From: Pseudomonas baetica
GTDB taxonomy: Bacteria > Pseudomonadota > Gammaproteobacteria > Pseudomonadales > Pseudomonadaceae
Direction of reading: 5' to 3'
Assembly: GCF_002813455.1 (NCBI RefSeq)
Contig: NZ_PHHE01000001.1
Location: forward strand, 930,001 to 994,000
Length of the DNA: 64,000 bases
Position numbers and translations under genes: made by a program. Positions 8,090-17,897 of the stretch are shown here, piece after piece; position 1 is the stretch's first letter; the number at the start of each line of letters is the position of its first letter. The notes beneath the pieces are model-generated. The model had not been told where the DNA came from. It made no database searches and saw only the letters and a list, made by a program, of their open reading frames with translations.

Positions 8090-9042
8090 GAAGCACCTCC
8101 TTCGAAGTCGATGCTGAACAGGAAGGTCTGTCCCTCTCGTTTGCAACAGCTATAGGGACGCCACAGCGACCAGGCGTAGCCGCCATCCGCGCTCTGTACC
8201 GGATCACTGGGGAAGATGGCGCAAGTCGGTTGAACCTGGGGGTAGAGCAATTGCCATTTGTGGGTCGAGGCGTCGTTTTCAACGATCGGGCCAGGCGGCC
8301 AGTAGCCGTCTCGTTTGGCGGGCGTGAGCGGTAAGTACACATGCGGCTGCCAGTTGCGGGTAATCACATCGCCGGCCCGTTGTGCCATGACTGCAGCGGC
8401 TTTGAAGTCGTCGGGCTGCACGAGAAAGCCCTGCCGAGGATAGACGTTGCCCCACATGTTTCCCGAAGCCTGGCGACCAATTTCACGGATCCCCGGTATA
8501 AGCGACTCGGGGTAAAGACTTTCCGGAATGCCATGGCGCCAGGCCAGTGAGTCCAGGGTGCTCAGGTAGTAGGGCATGAACGCAGTAGCGCCGCTGGCGC
8601 AGGCGTAGCCGGATTGCGAGGCCAGTTGTGTGGCGACCCAGCCACCGGGGTGACCGATGCCATCGACGTTCTTGAAGCGGGGTAGGTTGTCGCGCTGGGT
8701 ATTCGGCGTGATCAGGTTACCGCCACCTTCCGCACCACTGATGGGAGCGGAGAGGGTGGCCATCTCGGTCCAGGGGTTACTGCCGGTGGTGGCGTAGCTC
8801 GAGACCACCTGTTCAGGAATGAAATGATGAACCTTGGTTGAGGTTTTGACTGTGCAGCCGAAGGGCGTGCAGAGCAGCCAGAAACAAATGCCGACGACCC
8901 GGTATTCGAGACAGTTTGGCGAAAGCACGGAGGACGTGATGCTGCCGGTGTCCAGCGCCATGCTTGGGCCGCACGCCAGCAGGAGGCTCAGCGCCAAGGG
9001 CCGTAGCTTTGTGGGCGGGATTGACGAGCAGGCAACAGGCAT
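8086..9042 (-). CDS. TraU-like ICE protein, PFL_4710 family (TIGR03756)
   Basis: The 318-residue protein has a signal peptide (cleavage near GPSMA) and many Cys residues (CLEY, GICFWLLCTPFGC, YSCC) typical of disulfide-bonded TraU-like periplasmic proteins needed for DNA transfer. The FWLLCTPFGC segment and the C-terminal WSLWRPYSCC are the most characteristic parts. It starts the PFL_4710-PFL_4711-4712-TraG block and overlaps the next gene by 4 bp. The short PFL_4709-type gene that usually precedes it is not visible here; the upstream DNA instead holds a regulator and cargo. Confidence 0.85.
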   Translation of the reverse strand: MPVACSSIPPTKLRPLALSLLLACGPSMALDTGSITSSVLSPNCLEYRVVGICFWLLCTPFGCTVKTSTKVHHFIPEQVVSSYATTGSNPWTEMATLSAPISGAEGGGNLITPNTQRDNLPRFKNVDGIGHPGGWVATQLASQSGYACASGATAFMPYYLSTLDSLAWRHGIPESLYPESLIPGIREIGRQASGNMWGNVYPRQGFLVQPDDFKAAAVMAQRAGDVITRNWQPHVYLPLTPAKRDGYWPPGPIVENDASTHKWQLLYPQVQPTCAIFPSDPVQSADGGYAWSLWRPYSCCKREGQTFLFSIDFEGGAS

Positions 9043-9147
9043 GATCCAGGCTCTCGGTGTATGGCCTGGGCAGGTTCGGTTAGGGGCTGAAGACTGTCAG
9101 TGGAAATTATGAAGGCGGATCTATCGGGTTTGTGAGACGTGAGACTA

Positions 9148-9402
9148 TTATTTGACGTGAAGGGCGCTGCGCAGGCTATCGGGTTCCACAAGTAACTGAT
9201 CTGCGGTAATTTCGAAAATATTGGCGAGCTTGCACAGGACCAACAGCGACGGATTGCCCGTGCATCGTTCGATTTGACTGACGTAGGTGCGATCCACCTC
9301 GGCCATGAGCGCCAGCTGCTCTTGGGTAAGGTTTTTCACGCGTCGCATCAAACGGATGTTTTCCGCCAGCTGCAAACGAAGCTGTTCGTAGTCTTGAGTC
9401 AT
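9148..9402 (-). CDS. XRE-family HTH transcriptional regulator
   Basis: This 84-residue protein is almost entirely one helix-turn-helix domain (NIRLMRRVKNLTQEQLA, then DRTYVSQIERCTGNPS for the recognition helix). Proteins of this size and type act as operon autorepressors or as controllers of restriction or defence genes. It is divergent from the 85-residue gene at 9572, so the 170 bp between them probably holds a shared control region. It sits in the cargo slot between the VirB4-like and TraU-like genes, near the broken Shedu gene, which it may once have controlled; that link is inference. Confidence 0.85.
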   Translation of the reverse strand: MTQDYEQLRLQLAENIRLMRRVKNLTQEQLALMAEVDRTYVSQIERCTGNPSLLVLCKLANIFEITADQLLVEPDSLRSALHVK

Positions 9403-9571
9403 GCGCGCAAATTGCGCCTTGAGGGACTCTCAATCCACGGGATATAGTCTACATTGGCATTGATCTAGGCCATTTGGTGTTCATGTCTGTTATCGAGCGT
9501 TCATTTGGTGTCGTTAAGCTTTTCGAAGCTGGGCCCAGCGTCTAACAAAAAATCAGAAATTTAGGGTGTGT

Positions 9572-9829
9572 ATGGACGAAAACTACATTTCAATTCCTGC
9601 GGCGGATGGTAGCCCAAGTCTTCTGACGCCTTGGGGCAACGAATTTGCCCCGATGATCGAACGTGGCGTGCAATGCGCTCAGGCTTGGCTTGATATGCCC
9701 GGCGAGATTCCACTGTGGTGGGAGTTGGCGCAAGCGCGCAAAACCTTTCCTGTCGGTGACTACCAGGATGCCTTTGAAGCCGGATTCCTGTTGAGGATTC
9801 AGCAGCGGCTTCTTGGGGATTGTCGCTGA
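9572..9829 (+). CDS. Small hypothetical protein, 85 aa
   Basis: The acidic, soluble 85-residue protein is rich in Trp (PLWWELAQARKTF) and has no signal or membrane segment. I prefer the ATG at 9572 over the GTG two codons earlier because an AGGG site is correctly spaced. It is divergently transcribed from the XRE regulator, and the pair recurs as a unit in Pseudomonas by my recollection, although I cannot name the family. No catalytic motif can be seen. Confidence 0.5.
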   Translation: MDENYISIPAADGSPSLLTPWGNEFAPMIERGVQCAQAWLDMPGEIPLWWELAQARKTFPVGDYQDAFEAGFLLRIQQRLLGDCR

Positions 9830-10704
9830 TCCTTTATTGGTAATCGCCGCATCGGTTTGCCCCGTACGTGATCGCGGCAGAGAAGTCAGGCCGCAAATAG
9901 ACCGGGGCAGCCATCCGTAATACTCTCATGTCTCGCCCAGATCCACGATGTCCCTGAGCTTCGCGAACAGCTCATCGTATGTAAGCACAGTTGTGTGCTG
10001 GGACCACCTAAATAGCTCGAATGAGCGGCGCTGAGTAGTGTCCATCTCCTCGCCTAAAAGGCTTCCGCCGAGGACTACACACCTTGGGGCAGAAGCATTG
10101 AACCGATCAGGACTGTTCCCAGCGAGCATGTAATAACTTTTAAGTAGTTCCTCGCGATAGTTTAGGACTTGTACAATCGAACCGGAAAGCTGCTCGGAAA
10201 TTGAATAAGCATTTCCGCGATATTGTCTTCCAAGCAAACGCATCGCTGGCGTCTTGATCTCAATAAGAACTACGTTTTTGGTTGTGCTAGATCTGTACAG
10301 GAAGTCGATTAAGTTGCCATTTTGGTTGGATATATCTTTCCCTCCCATATAGCACTTGTCCTTAAGTTTTAAAAGGCTATCAGGGAATGCTTGGGCCAGC
10401 ACAAACGGATTGGTATTGAAGAAGTTTTGCCAAAACTCCTCATCTTGGTTAGTCGAATTCTTTTCCCAAAAAGAGATGGCCTCTTTGAAAGTGCGAAGCG
10501 CTGCCGGTTCAAGGCGAGGTACCAATGGAGCCTGTTCTGAACGCGTTTCATCGAGTGCGGTCTCGTAACCTTCGCGTATCTGACGCAGCCATCCGATGGT
10601 GTAAAGGTCAGGCATTGCATCTATCAAACGGTGGTGAGTAGGGCAGAGTACAAGAAGGTTATCTAAACCTAAGCGCTCTTGCGCGGTAGATTGGGCTGTA
10701 GTGG

Positions 10705-11867
<1,163 letters not shown>

Positions 11868-12481
11868 CAGACACCTCTATCTGGCGAGCATTCTCGCCTA
11901 AATGGGTGTCCGGTTTCATTAGACCACTACAGGCATTATAGCGAGGACCACCAGAGGATAGTGATTCTATGTTGCAAAACTCTCCAACGATCGCGCCATT
12001 TGGGCTAAGCAGGGAAGCTTCACATCCAGGAAACGCACATTGATTACCTGAGCGCCTAAAGGCTTCGCGCTTAGTCGCGGCCGAAATGCGGCGGATTTGT
12101 TGGGGCACATTTTGTGGGTCAGCCAATTTATTATCCTCTGCGACTAGATCTGGCACCGAATGGCGTAAAATTTACACCATTTTTTATGATGATGTTCAAT
12201 TGAGGCTGCCCCTTACCGGCTTGTTTCGCTGACTATACCGCTATCGACATCGTGTGATGTGTACATGAGCAAACTCACTGCCCAGCTGTTATCCGAATGT
12301 TTAAGCAAGGGAGAGGTATTCTTCGTAGATCGCATAAAGCGGAGCGGGCAATTTTTACCACCTACTTTTTTTGCTCTATTCGTAAGGGGCCGGTGAACAC
12401 ACCTTCCGAACTCCATCATTAAGGACGATGGTGTCCGCGTATTTTTAAGCGGACGCTATAGCCCTTAACGTCAGGAATTCC

Positions 12482-12799
12482 ATGCGCCAACGAAGCTCTT
12501 ATCCCAAATCGTTCAAAGCCCAGGTTGTTCAGGAATGCCTGCAACCAGGCGCGACCATCTCCGGCGTCGCCATCAGCCATGGCATCAACGCCAACGTAAT
12601 TCGAAAGTGGATGCCGCTGTACCGGGATCAGCCGCCAGCGGTGCTACCTGCTTTTATTCCAGTGAAATCTACGCCAAAGCGGCCGACTGAAACGGCGGCG
12701 GTCATCGATCTGCCGTTTGGCGATCAATCGATCACAGTGAAATGGCCAACTTCTGATCCTGAAGGATGCGCCCGCTTTGTCCGTGGGCTCACACAATGA
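12482..12799 (+). CDS. tnpA: IS66-family accessory protein TnpA
   Basis: The 105-residue protein has an N-terminal helix-turn-helix (SYPKSFKAQVVQECLQPG, then ISGVAISHGINANVIRKW) typical of IS66 TnpA, which binds IS ends. It overlaps tnpB by 4 bp (ATGA), indicating translational coupling. Normal length; the ATG at 12482 directly follows a GTCAGGAATTCC ribosome-site context. Confidence 0.9.
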   Translation: MRQRSSYPKSFKAQVVQECLQPGATISGVAISHGINANVIRKWMPLYRDQPPAVLPAFIPVKSTPKRPTETAAVIDLPFGDQSITVKWPTSDPEGCARFVRGLTQ

Positions 12800-13131
12800 T
12801 TCGCATCGATGCCATCTGGCTCGCCACCGAACCCATGGACATGCGTGCTGGCACTGAAACAGCGCTGGCCAGAGTGATTGGGGTGTTCGGTGCGGCGAAG
12901 CCGCACTGCGCTTATCTGTTTGCCAATCGTCGCGCTACCCGCATGAAAGTTCTGGTGCATGACGGGATTGGCGTCTGGCTGGCTGCACGTCGGTTGAACC
13001 AAGGTAAATTTCATTGGCCTGGTATTCGACAAGGCTGTGAAATGGAGCTGGATAACGAGCAACTTCAGGCCTTGGTGCTCGGTTTACCTTGGCAAAGGGT
13101 TGGAGCTGGTGGCGCAATCACACTGCTTTAA
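12796..13131 (+). CDS. tnpB: IS66-family accessory protein TnpB
   Basis: This 111-residue protein (IS66 Orf2 type) is recognised by DMRAGTETALARV near the start and by RATRMKVLVHDGIGVWLAARRLNQGKFHWP. TnpB is needed for IS66 transposition although it is not the catalytic subunit. The ATG at 12796 overlaps the tnpA stop; an earlier in-frame start at 12766 would overlap tnpA more and lacks support. Confidence 0.9.
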   Translation: MIRIDAIWLATEPMDMRAGTETALARVIGVFGAAKPHCAYLFANRRATRMKVLVHDGIGVWLAARRLNQGKFHWPGIRQGCEMELDNEQLQALVLGLPWQRVGAGGAITLL

Positions 13132-13193
13132 AAGGCTGTAATTAGCGCCTTGGCTTACTGCCTCAAGCGGCCTGCTTTGGTAAAATCCAGGGC

Positions 13194-14720
13194 ATGACTT
13201 CCTCGCCCAATATCGATCACATGACCCCCGACCAACTGCGTGCACTCGCTGCGCAGTTGCTGTCGCAGGTCGACACGATGGGCAAGAAGATCCAGCGGAT
13301 CGAAACGGTCAACGAACAGCTCACCCACGAAATCGCACTGCTCAAACGGCACAAGTTCGCCAAGCGCAGCGAGCAACTTAGCCCTGATCAGGGCAGCCTG
13401 CTCGACGACCTGCTTGATACTGATATCGCAGCAATCGAGGCTGAGTTAAAGGCGGTCAACCCGCCTGCGGCACCGGCCGAACCGCGTCAGCAGCCCAAGC
13501 GTGCACCGTTGCCACCGCAGTTTCCACGCACGGTGATCCGCCACGAACCTGAGAACACCCAGTGCGCGTGCGGCTGCCAGCTACAGCGCGTCGGCGAAGA
13601 CGTCAGCGAGAAGTTGGATTACACGCCGGGCGTGTTCACGGTCGAGCAACACGTACGTGGAAAATGGGTCTGCCGCGAGTGTGAAACGCTTATCCAGGCA
13701 CCAGTGCCGGCGCAAGTGATCGACAAAGGAATCCCGACCGCAGGCCTGTTGGCTCATGTGATGGTGGCCAAGTTCGCTGACCATTTGCCGCTGTATCGGC
13801 AAGAGAAAATCTTTGGCCGTGCCGGCCTGGCTATTGCTCGCTCGACACTGGCGCAATGGGTTGGCCAAACCGGCGTGCAGCTCCAGCCGCTGGTCGATGC
13901 GTTACGCGAAACGGTACTTGCCCAAGGCGTGATCCACGCTGACGAAACGCCAGTGCAGATGCTCGCGCCGGGCCAGAAGAAGACCCATCGTGCCTACGTT
14001 TGGGCCTACTGCACTACGCCGTTTTCAGCGCTCAAGGCAGTGGTTTATGACTTCAGCCCGAGCCGTGCGGGCGAACATGCGCGTAACTTCCTTGGCCAGT
14101 GGAATGGCAAGTTGGTGTGCGACGATTTCGCTTGCTACAAAGCAAGCTTCCAGCAAGGCATCACTGAAATCGGCTGCATGGCGCATGCCCGCCGTAAGTT
14201 CTTCGATCTGCATGCGACCAACAAAAGCCAACTGGCCGAACAGGCGCTTCACTCGATTGGCGGGTTGTACGAAATCGAACGGCAAGCGCGGGACATGACC
14301 GACGAAAATCGCTGGAGAATACGTCAGGAAAAAGCGGCGCCAATACTCAATGCACTACATACCTGGATGCTGGCCCAGCGCGATCTTGTGCCCGAAGGAT
14401 CGGCTATCGCCAAAGCACTGAATTACAGCCTAAAGCGCTGGGGCGCACTGGCTCGATATATCGAGGACGGCGCAGTGCCCATAGATAATAACGCGGTCGA
14501 AAACCAGATACGGCCGTGGGCTCTTGGACGCTCGAATTGGTTGTTCGCCGGATCACTACGCAGCGGTAAGCGGGCGGCGGCAATCATGAGTTTGATCCAG
14601 TCGGCGCGCATGAATGGGCATGATCCGTATGCCTATCTCAAAGATGTGCTCACTCGGTTGCCAACGCAGCGGGCGAGTGAGATCGGCCAGTTACTGCCGC
14701 ATCAGTGGGTGCCCGCCTGA
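13194..14720 (+). CDS. tnpC: IS66-family transposase TnpC
   Basis: The 508-residue catalytic transposase has an N-terminal coiled coil (about 10-70), a CxC zinc-finger-like segment (CACGC and CRECE, about 125-165) and the DDE-type core with HADETPVQML, VCDDFACYK and the C-terminal NNAVENQIRPWALGRSNWLFAGS. Full length for IS66. The stop lies 31 bp before the right end of the element. The central region is intact, so the IS is probably active. Confidence 0.93.
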   Translation: MTSSPNIDHMTPDQLRALAAQLLSQVDTMGKKIQRIETVNEQLTHEIALLKRHKFAKRSEQLSPDQGSLLDDLLDTDIAAIEAELKAVNPPAAPAEPRQQPKRAPLPPQFPRTVIRHEPENTQCACGCQLQRVGEDVSEKLDYTPGVFTVEQHVRGKWVCRECETLIQAPVPAQVIDKGIPTAGLLAHVMVAKFADHLPLYRQEKIFGRAGLAIARSTLAQWVGQTGVQLQPLVDALRETVLAQGVIHADETPVQMLAPGQKKTHRAYVWAYCTTPFSALKAVVYDFSPSRAGEHARNFLGQWNGKLVCDDFACYKASFQQGITEIGCMAHARRKFFDLHATNKSQLAEQALHSIGGLYEIERQARDMTDENRWRIRQEKAAPILNALHTWMLAQRDLVPEGSAIAKALNYSLKRWGALARYIEDGAVPIDNNAVENQIRPWALGRSNWLFAGSLRSGKRAAAIMSLIQSARMNGHDPYAYLKDVLTRLPTQRASEIGQLLPHQWVPA

Positions 14721-14721
14721 C

Positions 14722-17481
14722 TTATGCAAGGTGTGTTGGGCAGACGCTTACCTCTATTCCACGCCAACTATCGATCCTCTCACCTACCCTGTAAGCCGCT
14801 TCCAACTCTGTGCATCCGCTCTCCTGCATCAATGCCCACCGTTCGGCTTTTTCCTCCGGCTCCGTCATGGCCAGCGCGAGATAGAGGCTAGGCGGTACGG
14901 CGCGAAACAGCGTTTCGAGCTTCTTCGATAGCACGACCCCTTCGGTGTATTTACCTGGTTCCTTGCTGGCGGAAAGCAACAAGGCCTTTTGCGCTGGCGT
15001 GAGCTTCTTGAAGCGGGCGATCTCCTCTATCTCCGCTGGCGGCATGTTCAAGCAAATCCACCACTCAATCATGTTGAGCATGGTCTGCGCGGCAGCTGGA
15101 AAGTCAGCAAGGTTCTGGGTTGCCAGCCAGAACCATGCGCCAAGCTTGCGCCACATCTTCGTGCCCTTGACCACGAAGGGCGCCAGCAGCGGGTTTTTGG
15201 TGATGATATGGCCCTCATCGGTGACCATGATAATCGGTCGGCCCAGGTACTGGTCGCGCTCGGCGAGGTTGTTCACGGTGTTCATCAGGCTGATGTAGCT
15301 AATGGACATCTGGGCTTCGTAGCCTTCGCGAGCGTACGTGGCGAGATCGACAATGGTCACATCGCTCTCGGGCCAAGGCGTGCCCTCGCGATCGAATAGT
15401 GCACCCTCGAAACCCTGGCAAAAAAGGTCGATGGACTCACCCATTTCCTGGGCACGCTCGCGGCGTTTCTCCGGCAAGTGCGTGTCAGCGGCGACGCGCA
15501 GCAAGGCGTCGCGCACGTCGCGGGTCAGGACCTGGCGACCTGCCGCGACACAGGACTGCGCCGCATCCAGAATGCATTCGCGGATCAAGCTGCGATCGGC
15601 TCGACTCAGGCGAGCTTCTTCCTTGGCCTCGCCGCCGGTGATCATCAATCGGGCGGTGATTTCCAGTTCACCGAGAACATCGCGCTGGTCTTCGCGATTG
15701 GCTACCGCCTCATCGTCCAGCTCATCAATCGACAGACTCGCCACCTGATCCGGTTGCTCGACCAGGCGCCAGGCATCGGCGAAGGGCGCAAGGCTGACCG
15801 AGGCGCCAGGTTTCAACTGGACCTTGTTGACCGACAAGCCCTGTGTCGCGAAGTAGTCACCCTGCAAGCCAAACGAATTGCCGGCCTCGACGATAAATAA
15901 GCGAGGGCGGTACACCGCCATGACCTGCATCAGCAGGGTGACCAGGGTCGCCGACTTGCCGGCGCCGGTCGGGCCGAACAACAGCAGATGGCCGTTCATG
16001 GCCCGGTCCAGACGTGACAGCGGATCAAAGCTCAACGGCGAGCCACCACGATTGAACAGGGTGATACCTGGGTGGCCGGTGCCGGTGCTGCGCCCCCACA
16101 CCGGAACCAGGTTCGCCAGGTGTTGAACAAACATCAGGCGGGTGTACCAGTTGCGCGTGTCGCGGGCCGGGTTGTAGGCCATCGGCAACCAACGCAGGTA
16201 GCTGTTGCAGGCGGCGACTTCATCGCCTTCGCGTACCGGTTGCAGGCCCGCCCCCAGCAGCGCGTTGGCCAGGCTAACCGAGCGCTGATGCAATTGCTGC
16301 TCATCGTGACCGCGCAGGTAAAACGCGAGGGCTCCTCGGTACAGCTTGTGCTGACGACCGATGATCGCGCGGGCCTCTTCGACATCCTGACGGGTCTGGG
16401 TCGAGGCCAGGTTTTCACCGATGGCTTTGCGCGCCAGGCGGTTCAACTGATCCTCAAGTACATCTTGGGGCTTGACCACCAAGGTCAGACTCATCACCGT
16501 ACCTTCGGGTAACTGGTCGAACAGGGCATTCACCGCGTCGCCCTTGCGGGTTTCTCCGGTGAGTTGACCAATCATGGGCGCCCGGCGCAGCTTATCCACT
16601 ACCATGACCCGGTGTGGCTGATCGTCAAAAAACCAGAGTCCGTGCTGCACATCCGAACGCGGTTCGTTGAAGAACAGCCGCTCGGCAAAGTCATGATCGA
16701 AGGGCAGTTCCAGTGACTCGCCATTGCCCGACTCCGGATAGGCGACACGGTGATAGAACTCCTCGGGGGCTTCATTGGTGAGCGTGGGCGCAGGATTGAA
16801 CCAGGGCACTAACCAGGTATAAAGACCGCGGCCATCGACTCGCGTCGATTGCACCCCGCACGCCTTCAATGAAGCCGCGATACGTTCGCAAGCCTGTTGC
16901 AGGGATTGCACCGGGGTGAGTCCCGTCTCCTCAGCGTCAGACTCAAGCCAGCGATAGATCACCAGGCGCACCCGTCGGTTATTGCCACGCCAGGATAGGT
17001 GCGTAACCACCTTATCCTCAAACAGACCACCGGGCTTGGTGATGGCCCTCAGATGACGACGGCTGAGCTCCAAATATGCCTGGGTGAAGACCGTACCTCG
17101 CGCGCTGTCCCGGATATAGTCGGTGAGTCGGGTCAGATAGGGGGTGAAGTCGTTGTCGTCCTGGCAGAAAAACTGCGCTATCCAAGGCGCTTGATCCAAC
17201 TCGTCAAAGCTATCCTGCAGGGCATCCTCGAGGGCATCACGAGCCGCCATCAGCCAGTCAGGTTCGCGCCCTTCGGTGCCGATGGGCAGTAACTCGAACA
17301 CCGCACCTACTGAGCGATTGTCATCGAGCAGGAAACACTGCTCGGTGTCGAGGTATTCGACCCAAGGCAGGTGATCGGTGAAGCTGGGGTTGTGCGCATA
17401 GAGTGTGGCTTCATCGGCCAAGGTTGCGCGAGGGCGCAATGGGTTGCGCCAGGTTTTCCACGCGTGAGCACCGGTTCGCAT
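14722..17481 (-). CDS. VirB4-like conjugative ATPase, PFL_4706 family (TIGR03744), C-terminus altered by IS66
   Basis: This is the motor ATPase that powers pilus assembly and transfer. The protein (about 919 residues) has the Walker A motif GPTGAGKS at about 503-510 and Walker B IIMVTDE at about 750-756, with the long N-terminal VirB4 domain before them. IS66 inserted just before its end. The frame now reads RGIE followed by VSVCPTHLA from the IS; the undisturbed frame, continued past the duplicated target, gives RGIEQKK and a stop. So only the last three residues were exchanged for nine, and activity is likely kept. I chose the ATG at 17481, 7 nt after AGGAAG; a GTG three bases earlier is also possible. 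Confidence 0.9.
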   Translation of the reverse strand: MRTGAHAWKTWRNPLRPRATLADEATLYAHNPSFTDHLPWVEYLDTEQCFLLDDNRSVGAVFELLPIGTEGREPDWLMAARDALEDALQDSFDELDQAPWIAQFFCQDDNDFTPYLTRLTDYIRDSARGTVFTQAYLELSRRHLRAITKPGGLFEDKVVTHLSWRGNNRRVRLVIYRWLESDAEETGLTPVQSLQQACERIAASLKACGVQSTRVDGRGLYTWLVPWFNPAPTLTNEAPEEFYHRVAYPESGNGESLELPFDHDFAERLFFNEPRSDVQHGLWFFDDQPHRVMVVDKLRRAPMIGQLTGETRKGDAVNALFDQLPEGTVMSLTLVVKPQDVLEDQLNRLARKAIGENLASTQTRQDVEEARAIIGRQHKLYRGALAFYLRGHDEQQLHQRSVSLANALLGAGLQPVREGDEVAACNSYLRWLPMAYNPARDTRNWYTRLMFVQHLANLVPVWGRSTGTGHPGITLFNRGGSPLSFDPLSRLDRAMNGHLLLFGPTGAGKSATLVTLLMQVMAVYRPRLFIVEAGNSFGLQGDYFATQGLSVNKVQLKPGASVSLAPFADAWRLVEQPDQVASLSIDELDDEAVANREDQRDVLGELEITARLMITGGEAKEEARLSRADRSLIRECILDAAQSCVAAGRQVLTRDVRDALLRVAADTHLPEKRRERAQEMGESIDLFCQGFEGALFDREGTPWPESDVTIVDLATYAREGYEAQMSISYISLMNTVNNLAERDQYLGRPIIMVTDEGHIITKNPLLAPFVVKGTKMWRKLGAWFWLATQNLADFPAAAQTMLNMIEWWICLNMPPAEIEEIARFKKLTPAQKALLLSASKEPGKYTEGVVLSKKLETLFRAVPPSLYLALAMTEPEEKAERWALMQESGCTELEAAYRVGERIDSWRGIEVSVCPTHLA

Positions 17482-17897
17482 CACAAGTCTTCCTGACGTT
17501 CACCGGGCAGCGCGTACTGCACGCGCTGGTAAAACGGAAAGACTGTCGAATAACCCGGAACCGGTGCCTGCTCGGTACCACTCAAATGCGGATACACGTA
17601 CAGCACTAGATCGGGATTGGGCAGGCGAGGGAACAAATTGCGGATCTCGTTCGTCGCTGTACGCGTGTACGGTTCCTGGAGAGCAACGGAGAAATCTGCT
17701 TGAGTCAACGGGCGGCGTAACTGCTGCCGAGCATCCAGCAGTTGCTGCTGAGTGCCTTGCGAACCGGCACCGTTCCAGATGTCCAGCATGGTTTGCTCGC
17801 CATGGGGCAAAAGCGTCTCCTTGTCGGTGGAACACCCCGTCAGGACCCAGCAGATCAAGCTAATCCAGGTCAGACAGAGAAGCATGGTCTTTTTCAT
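17481..17897 (-). CDS. ICE lipoprotein, TIGR03751 family
   Basis: The 138-residue protein has a lipoprotein signal (MKKTMLLC, then lipobox LTGC near residue 22), so it is probably anchored in the outer membrane as a TraV/VirB7-like part of the channel core. The conserved middle reads NEIRNLFPRLPNPDLVLYVYPHL. Its 5' end overlaps the 3' end of the TraB-like gene by 38 bp, and its stop overlaps the start of the VirB4-like gene, showing tight translational coupling. The start at 17897 is fixed by the signal sequence. Confidence 0.88.
   Translation of the reverse strand: MKKTMLLCLTWISLICWVLTGCSTDKETLLPHGEQTMLDIWNGAGSQGTQQQLLDARQQLRRPLTQADFSVALQEPYTRTATNEIRNLFPRLPNPDLVLYVYPHLSGTEQAPVPGYSTVFPFYQRVQYALPGERQEDL

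Larger units (their letters stand above)
12382..14751 (+). mobile_element. IS66-family insertion sequence, complete, 2370 bp
   Basis: The left end begins GTAAGGGGCCGG and the right end, read inward, begins GTAAGCGTCTGC; both continue to AACAC. It is flanked by an exact 8-bp target duplication, ctctattc (12374-12381 and 14752-14759), the IS66-family hallmark. It carries tnpA, tnpB and tnpC in order on the plus strand. It sits in the last codons of the VirB4-like gene. Confidence 0.93.

Noticed and set aside
12157..12373. Short minus-strand frame between the Shedu gene and IS66
   Set aside because: It overlaps the disrupted end of the VirB4-like gene and carries no family signal; it is more likely the upstream region of the Shedu-type gene.
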